In this document: in pieces, positions 8,634-17,278 of the stretch | Layout of the letters: the number at the start of each line of letters is the position of its first letter | Numbering within the stretch: the stretch's first letter is position 1 | The notes under the pieces: generated by a model | Databases searched by the model: none | What the model was told of the DNA's origin: nothing | What the model saw: the letters and a program-made list of their open reading frames with translations, nothing else | Made by a program: the position numbers and the translations under genes | Assembly (NCBI GenBank): GCA_020634515.1 | Contig: JACKBL010000001.1 | Coordinates: forward strand, 186,001 to 250,000 | Length of the DNA stretch: 64,000 nucleotides | Source: Ardenticatenales bacterium | Lineage (GTDB): Bacteria; Chloroflexota; Anaerolineae; Promineifilales; Promineifilaceae | Direction: 5' to 3'

Positions 8634-8702
8634 ACTGCTAACCCTCTCGGGGGCTGAGCTTATCGACGTAAACCCTACAGGTCCCCAAGACCTTTAGGGT
8701 TT
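8634..8702. repeat. Hairpin and short repeat between the two Kor gene pairs
   Basis: An inverted repeat AAACCCTA...TAGGGTTT (8670-8702) spans the stop codon of set 2 korB. Next to it the sequence CTAACCCTCTCGGGGGCTGAGC recurs near 33750 after thpR. It could attenuate read-through between the two operons; there is no T tract, so a classical terminator is unlikely. Confidence 0.45.
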
Positions 8703-10238
8703 GGTCCGAGACCCCAGATTTAGTTTCCCTTTCAAATAGTGGACCACATCGCGGAAGGAAATGATGCCGATGGGATGCCGGCGCTCGTCCACAATGGGGA
8801 GATGCCGGAAACCATGATCGGACATCAAGTGTATCGCCTCAGCGATAGGGGCGTTGTTCATCAACGTGTATGGATTGCGCGTCATGTAATCGTCTACATG
8901 CGCTTTGCTCAGGTCTTCTACCTGCCCCGCAACACGCATCAAGATGTCATACTCCGTGAGAATGCCCGACAGAACGCCGCTGTCATCCGTGACCACCACG
9001 CAGCCAATCCGGTGCGTGTTCATCATCTGCACCGCATTTGCCACCGACGTCCCCGCTTGCACCATAATGGGCTGCTTGGGCGAAAGATTCGCCAATACAT
9101 CCGTCGCCAACCACGCTTCCTCCGCTGTTGGCTCCGGTCGCTCCTGGTCCAATTCGTCCACGTAAGCTTCGTCCAGGTTGCCGGCTAATTGTCCCTGGAT
9201 GCTCGGTTCAATAGTCGCGTGTTCGTCCACCGTCCAGGAATCGGCGGCGCGATACAGTTTGTCCAGGTCGCCCACGCCGCGCTGCGCCGTGGCCGTCTCA
9301 ATTTGCTGGCGCAGACCTTCGCCATAGGTGGTCTTGTGGACGCGACGAATAACGCCCAGGGGTACGGGGAATTCGGGATGTTCCATGCTGCCCAGGATAT
9401 AGGCCAGTTCTTTGGAGGTCTCGTCGTGAACCAGCAAGTCCGCTTCCGTAAAGCCGTTGCCCAATTCCACCACTTTCGGGCGGAAACCCTCAAGGATAAT
9501 GCCTTTGTCCCGGTTCTTGCCAAATACCAGCGGCTTCCCATGTTCCAGGTAGATCAGATGGTCGTCGCGCACTTTGCGATCCGTCCATCCTTCCCACTCC
9601 GTCGGGTTGAAGATGACGCAGTTTTGATAAATCTCGACAAAGGACGAGCCTCGATGCAGGGCGGCTTCCAGCAGCGTATCTCCCAGGTGTGCGGTGTGCG
9701 CGTCCAGCGTGCGGGCGACAAACGTAGCTTCCGAAGCCAGCGCCAGGGCAATCGGGTTGATGGGCTGCTCAATGGCCCCCATGGGAGAGGACTTGGTTTT
9801 GGCTCCCTGGCGGGACGTGGGCGAGTATTGCCCTTTGGTGAGGCCGTAGATGCGGTTGTTGAAGAGGAGGATGTTCAGATTGATGTTGCGCCGCAGCGCG
9901 TGAATCAGGTGGTTGCCGCCAATGGAGAGGCCATCGCCGTCGCCGGTGATCACGAAAACGCGCAGATCAGGATTGCTGATCGCCAGGCCGGTTGCCAGCG
10001 TGGGCGCGCGCCCGTGGATGCTGTGGATGCCGTAGGTATTCATGTAATACGGGAAGCGGCTGGAGCAGCCAATTCCGGAAATGAAGACGATGTTTTCTCG
10101 CGGGACGTTTAATTCCGGCAGCACCTTTTGTACCTGCGCCAGAATCGAATAGTCCCCACACCCGGGACACCAGCGAACTTCCTGGTCGGAGACGAAATCT
10201 TTGCGCGAAAGGTTGAGGGGAATTGCTTGTGTGGTCAT
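8694..10238 (-). CDS. korB: 2-oxoacid:ferredoxin oxidoreductase beta subunit fused to a CBS pair (set 2)
   Basis: This is a 514-residue protein. The first ~330 residues form a standard beta subunit: WCPGCGDYSIL, SGIGCSSRFPYYMNTYG and GDGDGLSIGGNHLIHALRRNINLNILLFNNRIYGLTKGQYSPTS. Residues about 390-505 add two CBS domains (SVANAVQMMNTHRIGCVVVTDDSG and MSDHGFRHLPIVDERRHPIGIISFRDV). CBS pairs usually bind adenine nucleotides, so this fusion could tune the enzyme to energy charge. It is 170 residues longer than set 1 KorB. It lies 27 bases after its alpha partner, and a separate CBS-pair protein is encoded further upstream in the same direction. Confidence 0.88.
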   Translation of the reverse strand: MTTQAIPLNLSRKDFVSDQEVRWCPGCGDYSILAQVQKVLPELNVPRENIVFISGIGCSSRFPYYMNTYGIHSIHGRAPTLATGLAISNPDLRVFVITGDGDGLSIGGNHLIHALRRNINLNILLFNNRIYGLTKGQYSPTSRQGAKTKSSPMGAIEQPINPIALALASEATFVARTLDAHTAHLGDTLLEAALHRGSSFVEIYQNCVIFNPTEWEGWTDRKVRDDHLIYLEHGKPLVFGKNRDKGIILEGFRPKVVELGNGFTEADLLVHDETSKELAYILGSMEHPEFPVPLGVIRRVHKTTYGEGLRQQIETATAQRGVGDLDKLYRAADSWTVDEHATIEPSIQGQLAGNLDEAYVDELDQERPEPTAEEAWLATDVLANLSPKQPIMVQAGTSVANAVQMMNTHRIGCVVVTDDSGVLSGILTEYDILMRVAGQVEDLSKAHVDDYMTRNPYTLMNNAPIAEAIHLMSDHGFRHLPIVDERRHPIGIISFRDVVHYLKGKLNLGSRTKP

Positions 10239-10265
10239 GTCAGGACTCCATCTTGCGGATGATCG

Positions 10266-12119
10266 CTAGCTCAATATCTCGTCAATGCGGGCGCTGATCT
10301 CGCTCACGGTGAAGGGGCGGGCGTGCAGTTTGGGCAGCGACTGCACGTCCATCAGGAAACGTCCGCGCAACAAGAAGGCCAGTTGACCTGCGTTGAGTTC
10401 CGGCACGACGACGGTGTCGTAGCGGCTGAGGACGGCGCGCAGGTTGCGCGGGAAGGGGTTAATGAAGCGCAGGTGGGCGTGGGCGACGGATTGGCCGCGC
10501 TTTTGCGCCTGGCGTATGGCGGAGCGCACCGCGCCGTAAGTGCCGCCCCAGCTCAGAAACAACAATTTGCCCTGGCGCGGTCCAAACACCTCCAGCGGCG
10601 GAACGAAGTCCGCCAGGCGTTCCACTTTGGCGGCGCGTTCCGTGATCATTTGCTCATGGTGACGCGGGTCGTAGGAGACGTTGCCCGTTTGTGGCGCTTT
10701 GCTCAGGCCACCCAGGCGGTGTTCCAACCCCTCCGTGCCGGGCAGCGCCCAGGGGCGGGCCAATGTTTCAGGGTCGCGTTGGTAGGGCAGGAAGGGGGCG
10801 TCGCCGTTGCCGCGTCCCGCCGGATGGGTGACGGGGATTTCGGGGATGCCGGCAGCGTCCGGGATGCGCCACGGTTCAGAGCTGTTCGCCAGGAAGCCTT
10901 CGGAGAGGATAACGACGGGGGACATGGCGCGCACGGCCATGCGTGCCGCCCAGATGGCGATGTCGAAGCAGTCGGCGGGGCTTTGCGGGGCGACGATGGG
11001 GATGGGGCTTTCGCCATTGCGGCCAAACATCGCTTGCAGCAGATCGGCCTGCTCCGTTTTGGTGGGCAGGCCGGTGCTGGGGCCGCCGCGCTGCACGTTA
11101 ATGATGATCATGGGCAGTTCCAGCATCATCGCCAGGTTCATGGCTTCGCTCTTGAGGGCGATGCCGGGGCCGCTGGTGGCGGTGACGGAGAGCGCGCCGC
11201 CAAAGGCCGCGCCAATGATGGACCCCATGGCGGCGATTTCGTCTTCCGCCTGGAAGGTGCGCACGTCGAAGTGGCGCAGCGGGGCGAGGGCGTGCAGGAT
11301 GTCGCTGGCGGGCGTGATGGGGTAGCCGCCATAGAAGAGGGGCTTGCCCATTTTGCGCGCGGCGGTGACGAGTCCCAGGCTGATGGCTTCGTTACCGGTG
11401 ACTTTGCGATAGGTTCCTGCCGGCAAAGTCGCGGGCCGTACCTGGTATCTCTGACGGAAAATCTCCGTGTTCTCGCCAAAATAGTAGCCCATGCGCAGCG
11501 CCTTCAGATTCCCTTCCAGGATTTCCGGGCGTCCCGAGAATTTCTTGCGTAGCCAGGATTCCGTTGTCCCCAGTCGGCGATCAAACATCCAGAAGGTGAG
11601 GCCGAGCGCGAAGAAGTTTTGGCTGCGGTCCTTTTCTTTTGAGGACAAGCCTTCAATATCCTTCAATGCTTCGCGGTTCAGGGATGTCAGCGGCACGGTG
11701 AGCAGGCGATAGCCTTTGAGGGAGCCGTCTTCGAGCGGGTTGGTTTCATACCCCGCCTTGCGTAAATTTTGTTGCGTGAAGGCATCCGTGTTGACCACGA
11801 TTGTGCCGCCTCTAATCAGTTCCGGTAGATTTTTCTTTAGTGCGGCGGGGTTCATGGCGATGAGGATGGCGGGGGCGTCGCCGGGTGTGAGAATATCGGT
11901 GCTGGCAAATTGGACTTGAAAGCCGCTGACGCCGGGCAAAGTGCCGGCAGGCGCGCGAATCTCGGCGGGGAAGTCCGGCATGGTGCTCACGTCATTGCCA
12001 AAGACGGCGGACGTATTCGTAAACTGGGTTCCGGTTAGCTGCATACCATCACCGGAGTCTCCCGCAAAGCGAATCACGATAGATTCGACCTGTTCCAAAA
12101 TCGGTGTGGAATCACTCAT
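10266..12119 (-). CDS. korA: 2-oxoacid:ferredoxin oxidoreductase, fused gamma-alpha subunit (set 2)
   Basis: This is a 617-residue gamma-alpha fusion beginning with VIRFAGDSGDGMQLTGTQF (gamma domain, typical of KorA-type enzymes). The alpha region follows (TGNEAISLGLVTAARKMGKPLFYGGYPITPASDILH, QAEDEIAAMGSIIGAAFGGALSVTATSGPG, QRGGPSTGLPTKTEQADLLQAMFGRNGE). The last motif is characteristic of 2-oxoglutarate:ferredoxin oxidoreductases. The C-terminal domain ends SEISARIDEIL. It pairs with the CBS-fused beta subunit downstream. Confidence 0.88.
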   Translation of the reverse strand: MSDSTPILEQVESIVIRFAGDSGDGMQLTGTQFTNTSAVFGNDVSTMPDFPAEIRAPAGTLPGVSGFQVQFASTDILTPGDAPAILIAMNPAALKKNLPELIRGGTIVVNTDAFTQQNLRKAGYETNPLEDGSLKGYRLLTVPLTSLNREALKDIEGLSSKEKDRSQNFFALGLTFWMFDRRLGTTESWLRKKFSGRPEILEGNLKALRMGYYFGENTEIFRQRYQVRPATLPAGTYRKVTGNEAISLGLVTAARKMGKPLFYGGYPITPASDILHALAPLRHFDVRTFQAEDEIAAMGSIIGAAFGGALSVTATSGPGIALKSEAMNLAMMLELPMIIINVQRGGPSTGLPTKTEQADLLQAMFGRNGESPIPIVAPQSPADCFDIAIWAARMAVRAMSPVVILSEGFLANSSEPWRIPDAAGIPEIPVTHPAGRGNGDAPFLPYQRDPETLARPWALPGTEGLEHRLGGLSKAPQTGNVSYDPRHHEQMITERAAKVERLADFVPPLEVFGPRQGKLLFLSWGGTYGAVRSAIRQAQKRGQSVAHAHLRFINPFPRNLRAVLSRYDTVVVPELNAGQLAFLLRGRFLMDVQSLPKLHARPFTVSEISARIDEILS

Positions 12120-12188
12120 TGTGGTTTGTCTCCATGAAAAGGACGAATGACGAAAAGCGCGTATCGCTGCGTCGCGCGCGCGGCGTGA

Positions 12189-12653
12189 TCAGCCGCCTTC
12201 CGGCGTGCTGGCGACCAGGTCGGGCGCGGGCGGGCGGTTGAGGACGACGGTCGGGTAGCGCGCCGCCAGATAGTCGAGAATGCACTTGTGCGTCATATTG
12301 CCCACAATTTTGCCCGTGACATCGACGACGGGCAGGTTACGAATGCCCTTGCGGTCCATGAGCCAGAGCGCATCGGCGGCGGGGAAATCGGGCGTGACGG
12401 TGATCGGGTCAGGCGTCATGATGCTGGTCACGAGCTGGTGCAGGTTGTCGCCGCCGATGACCTTGCGCAAGATGTCTCGCTCCGTCACGATGCCTACGAG
12501 TTTGTTTGCGGACAGGACGAGGCATGTGTGATGATGTTCGGCGCGCATGCCGGCAATAGCCGCGCCTATTGTGGTATCGCTGGTGACGCGGCTGAAATCC
12601 GTTAGATTGAGATGTTGCACTTGTTCGGTTTGGAGTTCTTCGCGGAGGGTCAT
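12189..12653 (-). CDS. CBS-domain pair protein
   Basis: This is a 154-residue protein of two CBS motifs (TIGAAIAGMRAEHHHTCLVLSANKLVGIVTERDILRKV and ALWLMDRKGIRNLPVVDVTGKIVGNMTHKCILDYL). CBS pairs bind AMP, ATP or related ligands. It starts inside the stop of the GntR-type gene (ATGA overlap) and precedes korA2 by 69 bases, so it probably senses nucleotides for the Kor enzyme or forms a heteromer with the CBS tail of KorB. Confidence 0.8.
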   Translation of the reverse strand: MTLREELQTEQVQHLNLTDFSRVTSDTTIGAAIAGMRAEHHHTCLVLSANKLVGIVTERDILRKVIGGDNLHQLVTSIMTPDPITVTPDFPAADALWLMDRKGIRNLPVVDVTGKIVGNMTHKCILDYLAARYPTVVLNRPPAPDLVASTPEGG

Positions 12654-13360
12654 GGTGTTTCCTGGGTGGGGGAATGGGGTGTTGTTACGACGGGGGGGAG
12701 AGACAAGGTGGGAAGGAGTTTGAAGTGGGCAACCAATAGTTCCAGGCCCTCGTCAAAATCGTCGCGGCACAATGCATCCACAATGCGCTCGTGATAGTCC
12801 CATACGCGCAACCAGTAGCCGTAGTCCGCCAGCCGCGTCAGTTCGCTGGCTTCGTAGGCTTCCCAATAGGCATTGAGGATGCCGCGCACAAATGGGTTTT
12901 CGAGATGGGTGAAGATGGTCATGTGCAGGTCGCGGTGTTCTCGATTGGGCACATGGACGGGTTCGCCGCGCAGTTTGCTCCAGGCGTTGTCGATGATGGC
13001 GCGTAACTGTGTTTTGTCGGCGGGTGTGAGTTTGACGACGGCTTCCGGCCACATGGCGGCTTCCAGGGTCTGGCGCAGTTGGCTGAACTGCATGAAACTG
13101 GCTTCGCCCGTGGCCATGCTGTAGAGGAGGCTGGGGAGAACTGCCGGCATAAAATCAAACGGTTCACGCTTCATGCCCACCCGCGGGCGAATCGAAATAA
13201 GCCCCAAATGGCGCGCGAACTCAAGCTGCTCGCGCAGTTTCCCTACGCTCACGCCCATTTCCGCGCCAATATCCGCCAACGTAGGTAGCGTTTCCCCGTT
13301 GGTGGCCGGGTGTTCCGCCAGGTATCTGAGAAAGTCGGGTTTGAGTTTGCTTAGCTGCAT
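12650..13360 (-). CDS. GntR/FadR-type transcriptional regulator with FCD domain
   Basis: This is a 236-residue regulator. An N-terminal winged helix (LPTLADIGAEMGVSVGKLREQLEFARHLGLISIRPRVGMKREPF) is followed by an all-helical FCD ligand domain (FSQLRQTLEAAMWPEAV, HRDLHMTIFTHLENPFVRGILNAYWEAYEAS, YHERIVDALCRDDFDEGLELLVAHF). The FCD metal ligands D-x3-H and later H residues are visible. It is first in the kor2 cluster and likely controls it in response to an organic acid. No strong ribosome site is seen before the ATG. Confidence 0.75.
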   Translation of the reverse strand: MQLSKLKPDFLRYLAEHPATNGETLPTLADIGAEMGVSVGKLREQLEFARHLGLISIRPRVGMKREPFDFMPAVLPSLLYSMATGEASFMQFSQLRQTLEAAMWPEAVVKLTPADKTQLRAIIDNAWSKLRGEPVHVPNREHRDLHMTIFTHLENPFVRGILNAYWEAYEASELTRLADYGYWLRVWDYHERIVDALCRDDFDEGLELLVAHFKLLPTLSLPPVVTTPHSPTQETP

Positions 13361-13717
13361 ACGCGCGTTTTAGTTCCCCCAAAGATTGGTTCATTCTTTG
13401 AGCCTGCCGAAGGCAATATGGGCACGGGCTTCGAAAAGATCAACCCACGAATGGGTTAGCGGCCGCATTTATCCGATAAATCCGATTTATCCACAAGGAA
13501 TGTAGTATATCAAGGTTTTCTAGGGTGGGCAATGGAAAAATAGGCGTTTAGTGGGTTCGTTACTGTTCCGCCGTACCTGTACCAACAAACCTACCCGGAA
13601 GGCAACGACCTGGCCCGTTGCTTGAGCTTGCCGAAGGCCATGTGGGCGTCAACAGGGGCTTTGACAAGGGCTTTGGCAAGCGCGGCCCACGGGCGGGCTA
13701 GCTGCCACCATGTGGGT
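13361..13717. repeat. Repeat-filled intergenic region
   Basis: Two copies of a TGAGCCTGCCGAAGGC-like repeat (13398-13465 and 13620-13697) end in CCCACGAATGGGTTAGC and CCCACGGGCGGGCTAGC respectively. Further relatives are at 39709-39755 and 44150-44216. Between them lies an AT-rich patch (13470-13545) and a fragment of the CCAACAAACCT-CCCGGAA repeat at 13582. No gene is seen. Confidence 0.6.
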
Positions 13718-14326
13718 CTAATAATAGCGTGCAACCTCCGCCGGCGGGCGACGGGTTTTGCGTTTGCTTTCGGCGGGGAAACCCAGCGTAATCAGGCCCT
13801 GCGGCTGCCAGTCGTCCGGCAGGTCCAGCGCCAGGCGCACCACATCCGGGCAGAAAAGAGGCGCGCACATCCAGCACGCCCCCAACCCGAGGGCGTGCGC
13901 CGCCAGCAGCAGATTTTGCCCGGCCATGGCCGTGCTTTGCACGGCCATCACCCATTCATGCCGGCGGCGCGCTTCGTCAGGATAATTGTCCATATCCACG
14001 AGGCTGAGGCAAAGGAGGATGAGGGCGGGGGCAGCGGTGATGCGTTCGTAGGAGCGACCGGCGTCCTGCTCAATGATGGCGGGGGGCACGCCATCGGCGG
14101 CCAGGTCGGCGCGCAGCCGCTGGCCCATGGCCGCGGCCAGTTTCTGCTTGATGGCGTCGTTTTGGATGACGGCGAAGCGCCACGGCTGGCGGTTGTGCGC
14201 GGAGGGGGCCCAGATGCCGGCATTAAGCAGTTGGTCCAGCAGCGATGGGGGCAGTGGCTCCGGGCGATAGCGGCGGATGGAACGGCGCTCGCGCAGCCAG
14301 TTTACGGGATCGGCGGGAGGGGGCAT
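13718..14326 (-). CDS. Nitroreductase-family flavoprotein
   Basis: This encodes 202 residues from the ATG giving MPPPADPVNW. RERRSIRRYRPEPLP and APSAHNRQPWRFAVI are FMN-binding hallmarks of the nitroreductase fold, and the C-terminal HALGLGACWMCAPLF...LPDDWQPQGLITLGFPAE completes it. It is a likely NAD(P)H-dependent reductase acting on an unknown substrate. It lies ten bases after the methyltransferase stop and is probably cotranscribed. A frame extending to 14401 overlaps that gene and is not used. Confidence 0.8.
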   Translation of the reverse strand: MPPPADPVNWLRERRSIRRYRPEPLPPSLLDQLLNAGIWAPSAHNRQPWRFAVIQNDAIKQKLAAAMGQRLRADLAADGVPPAIIEQDAGRSYERITAAPALILLCLSLVDMDNYPDEARRRHEWVMAVQSTAMAGQNLLLAAHALGLGACWMCAPLFCPDVVRLALDLPDDWQPQGLITLGFPAESKRKTRRPPAEVARYY

Positions 14327-14336
14327 GGCGTGACTA

Positions 14337-15161
14337 TTAGGGGGTGCGGGGTTGCCGGCAAATAAAGACGCCGGACAATTTGCTGACGTGGAACGCGCCA
14401 TGTTCGGCGATGTGTTGCCGCAGTATTTGCGTCAGGGTTGCAACCAGGTCATCCCAGGTGACGCCTGACGGCAGCATCTGTTCAATTCGTGCGCGTGTCG
14501 TTGCCAGGTAGTCAATGACGGGCTGGGGTTGGGGGAAGACGAAGGCGGCGTGCAGATCAAACCGTTCGACGTGGGCGAAATGGCGTACCAAAGCAGGCGT
14601 ACCGTTTTCCAGGCCAAAGGCGTTGCCGGCATTTTGCCAGATCGTTTGCGGTCCTGTTCCCCCCAGACGCCGGATGGCGTCCTGGCGCAGGTGATTCAAT
14701 TCAGCCATGGATTGAGCGCTGTTGGTGACGGCCAACAGGCAGCCAGTGGGCCGCAGGACGCGGGCGATTTCCGCCAGGGCGGCGCCGCGGTCGGGGACAT
14801 GATAGAGCATGTGGTTGGCGAGGACCACGTCGAAGGCGTGGCCGGCGAGCGGGAGGCGTTGCGCGTCCAGATTAACGCGGTCGGGGGGCGGGGCCGGCAG
14901 TCCGCGGAGCATCCCCAGCGAGAGGTCGGCGGCGATGTAGTGGCCGCACCGCTGCCGTGCCGCCGCGACGTAGCCGCCAGAGCCGCAGCCCACATCGATG
15001 ACGCGCTCCGTGCCGTGCCAGGGGATTTTGTCTAGGACCCAGGCGGTGAAGTCTACCTGGGGCACGGTGTACAGGGCGTGCGTGCGAATGCGGACGTTGA
15101 GGTTTTCGTCGTTTTGGTATTGTTGTTTGACGTAGGCGACGTCGTCGCTGCGAATGGTCAT
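14337..15161 (-). CDS. Class I SAM-dependent methyltransferase
   Basis: This is a 274-residue protein started at the ATG with an AGGAG site (MTIRSDDVAYVKQQY). Motif I VIDVGCGSGGYVAAARQR, motif II YIAADLSLGMLRG, and ANHMLYHVPDRGAALAEIARVLRPTG define a UbiE/COQ5-like methyltransferase. The substrate is not identifiable. It forms a pair with the following nitroreductase. Confidence 0.8.
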   Translation of the reverse strand: MTIRSDDVAYVKQQYQNDENLNVRIRTHALYTVPQVDFTAWVLDKIPWHGTERVIDVGCGSGGYVAAARQRCGHYIAADLSLGMLRGLPAPPPDRVNLDAQRLPLAGHAFDVVLANHMLYHVPDRGAALAEIARVLRPTGCLLAVTNSAQSMAELNHLRQDAIRRLGGTGPQTIWQNAGNAFGLENGTPALVRHFAHVERFDLHAAFVFPQPQPVIDYLATTRARIEQMLPSGVTWDDLVATLTQILRQHIAEHGAFHVSKLSGVFICRQPRTP

Positions 15162-15177
15162 GGGTACTCCTGGAAAA

Positions 15178-15262
15178 TGCCGAAAGGCCAAAAACCGGGT
15201 TTTTACACATGAACCACTCTGGTAATTTCGGCCGGACACTCGAAAAACCCGGTTTTTTCAGT
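15178..15262. terminator. Pair of AAAACCCGGTTTT palindromes
   Basis: Two copies of the self-complementary sequence AAAAACCGGGTTTTT (near 15188-15202 and 15242-15257) can form hairpins singly or with each other. They sit after the GNAT stop and before the methyltransferase start on the minus strand and may act as a terminator. Confidence 0.5.
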
Positions 15263-15266
15263 GAAC

Positions 15267-15812
15267 TCACGAATCAATAACCAGCAAACGTTCCAATATG
15301 ATACCCGTTTTGCCCGTCTGTGGCAGTCGGATTTCCCGGCTGATAGTGAAACCCAACCGCTGGTAAAGGGCCAGGGCGCGGACATTATCCGGCATCACGC
15401 CAATCTCCAGGAGAGGCCGGCGCATGTGGCGGGCGATGTTCGTGAGGACGGCGATCAGAGCCGTGCCGATGCCCTGGTCGCGGTAGGCTGGGGCAACCAA
15501 CAGATCGGCGATTTCGGCGGCGTTGGCATAAATCTGAAGCTGACCACGCCCTACGATAGCCTCCTGAACCGTGGCGATGAGAGGGAAGCAGCGCCCCCGG
15601 GTATAAGCGGCGAGCGCGCGGAGGCACGCTTCGTCGAAAGCGCGAAAAGGGTGGTCGGGATAGCAGGCGGCGTGCAAGGGACGGATGTCGGCGGGCCGCA
15701 GGGGGCGGATGATCAGCCTGGGGGGGGCAGGAGGCGGGGGCGTAAGGAGAAACGGGGGCAACGATTCCTCCGCGTTTTTTGGGCGTCGCGGATCATCCGT
15801 TGATGGGGCCAT
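15267..15812 (-). CDS. GNAT-family N-acetyltransferase
   Basis: This is a 181-residue acetyltransferase: RLIIRPLRPADIRPLHAACYPDHPF at the N-terminus, the acetyl-CoA loop IADLLVAPAYRDQGIGTALIAVL, and the C-terminal NVRALALYQRLGF. The substrate is unknown. The start overlaps the end of the upstream isomerase gene by 20 bases. The first 30 residues are proline-rich and may be a linker. Confidence 0.8.
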   Translation of the reverse strand: MAPSTDDPRRPKNAEESLPPFLLTPPPPAPPRLIIRPLRPADIRPLHAACYPDHPFRAFDEACLRALAAYTRGRCFPLIATVQEAIVGRGQLQIYANAAEIADLLVAPAYRDQGIGTALIAVLTNIARHMRRPLLEIGVMPDNVRALALYQRLGFTISREIRLPQTGKTGIILERLLVIDS

Positions 15813-16593
15813 GATGGTTTGTGCCGGGCAGGTGCAGCAGCGGCAGACTGGCGGCGATGCGCTCCGGGGTTGAAAGTTCTAGCGTGAGGATAGGGGGCGG
15901 GGTTATCTGGCGAAAGAGTGGCAGCACCTCTCGATAATTAATCACGCCGTTGTCCAGAGACCAGTGCAGGTCAATGTGGCCGTCGTGGTTATTCAGATGG
16001 CAACTGTAGAGCCAGGGGGAGAGCGCGGATACCCAGTCCGTCAGTGGTACGTGGGAGAAGAGGGTAGCATGGGAGACGTCAAGGCAGGCGCGCACGTATG
16101 GGTTGTCCACTTCGCGCAGGATGTCCGTGAGCAGGGAGGGTTCATCTTCCCACAGATTTTCCATTACCACGGTGATGCCATAGTGGGCGGCGCGCTGGCC
16201 TAGCTTGCGCCAGAAGGCGACCTGCCGCTGGTGCCAGCCGGGACGGTAGTTGGGGAACCGCAGCAGGCCCATATAGTTCAGGTGAAAGACGACGGAAGAC
16301 GCGCCCAATTCGGCGGCGATAAACAGGTTTTGCAGATACCGTTTGCGCGTGAGGGCGACGATGTCCGGGTCGAGGCTGCCGCTGACCATATCATAGAACG
16401 CGCCGTGGAGACCCAGACCGCCGGTGAATCCCGCCAGAATTTGCTGATGTTCACGCAAGACGGTGCGCCAGTCGCCGGCGAGGATGTCCGGTTCGGCGAA
16501 GGCGTATAGCTCTAGTCCGCAGCCGAGTTCTTCGGCCCAATGGCGGTAGGTGCGCGTTTGATGACGGTCGGTGGCAAAATAGACTTTATCCAC
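15793..16593 (-). CDS. Sugar phosphate isomerase/epimerase-type TIM barrel protein
   Basis: This is a 266-residue protein with the xylose-isomerase-like barrel pattern: GLGLHGAFYDMVSGSLDPD, ASSVVFHLNYMGLLRFPNY, ITVVMENLWEDEPSLLTDILREV, VRACLDVSHATLFSHVPL and YSCHLNNHDGHIDLHWSLD. The Glu, Asp and His residues match the metal-binding positions of this superfamily. The substrate is not known. It starts a small minus-strand operon with the GNAT gene. Confidence 0.75.
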   Translation of the reverse strand: MDKVYFATDRHQTRTYRHWAEELGCGLELYAFAEPDILAGDWRTVLREHQQILAGFTGGLGLHGAFYDMVSGSLDPDIVALTRKRYLQNLFIAAELGASSVVFHLNYMGLLRFPNYRPGWHQRQVAFWRKLGQRAAHYGITVVMENLWEDEPSLLTDILREVDNPYVRACLDVSHATLFSHVPLTDWVSALSPWLYSCHLNNHDGHIDLHWSLDNGVINYREVLPLFRQITPPPILTLELSTPERIAASLPLLHLPGTNHHGPING

Positions 16594-16948
16594 GTTGATC
16601 CTGGTTCCCCCGCGATTCCCAGCCCAGCGTTTTGCCTGTGGCTGGCGTGATGTTGGATGCCAGCCGCGAATATGGTCAATCTCGGTAGAGCCAGTTTATT
16701 GGGCACGAATGACCGAATTGGGCCAGCGTTCGCGCGGCTGTGGTCATTCGGGTCCGCTTTGCGTCAGGGCGTGGGGTGGTGTCACACATTATGCTGCCCA
16801 CAACCAAATGGGTGAAACTCATGCCGGATTTTGCGTCTAATGAGATTGGTGATCGAATGGCGCAAGTCTACTCGCGCCGACGGAGTCCGTCAATAAACAA
16901 TGGGAACTCAGTACTAGGCATGGGACATCATGGCGCGCCGGGCACTCG
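16594..16948. other. Intergenic region upstream of the isomerase gene
   Basis: No convincing gene. The sequence is of ordinary composition and probably carries the isomerase promoter; I see no repeat. Confidence 0.35.
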
Positions 16949-16952
16949 CAGA

Positions 16953-16985
16953 CGAAAAAGCCCTGCGATGCGCAGGGCTTTTTCA
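16953..16985. terminator. Strong bidirectional hairpin terminator
   Basis: AAAAAGCCCTGCG/CGCAGGGCTTTTT forms a perfect 13-bp stem with a three-base loop and A/T tracts on both sides. No gene on either strand ends directly here, so it may terminate a short untranslated transcript or a small RNA. Confidence 0.7.
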
Positions 16986-17154
16986 GGGGGACAGATAAAA
17001 AGGAGGAATGTAAATTGAGTGTCAATATTAGCCAGCCTGCTCTTTGTGCGTCCAGACCGGCACCATAGGGAGAACGTGACCTTAGTATAGGCCGTTGTGC
17101 CGGCATCCTCAAGAAAGTCTGATACAATCTGTGTGTAAAATGGTTTACAGAAAG

Positions 17155-17248
17155 TAATTGCCAGGCCAGATTGGACCAATTCTCTCTGGTGAAAATGGTC
17201 ATGGAGCGCGCGAAATTGGTCCAATCTCCAGAGAGCGTTAGTCGTTAC
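17155..17248. repeat. GATTGGACCAATT long-hairpin repeat, copy 1
   Basis: A ~95-bp inverted repeat: CCAGATTGGACCAATT ... AATTGGTCCAATCTCCAGAG, ending TTAGTCGTTAC. Full copies are at 36215-36298 and 59687-59781; deleted copies are at 39529-39580 and 43014-43062. Confidence 0.75.
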
Positions 17249-17278
17249 GACAGAAATACGAGTCGGTAGCAGCCAACA

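Noticed and set aside
6945..8657. 570-codon + strand frame opposite set 1 korA
   Set aside because: It is an antisense shadow of a strongly conserved gene caused by high GC; histidine- and arginine-rich with no domain.
10323..11552. 409-codon + strand frame opposite set 2 korA
   Set aside because: It is an antisense shadow; composition mirrors the conserved alpha subunit.
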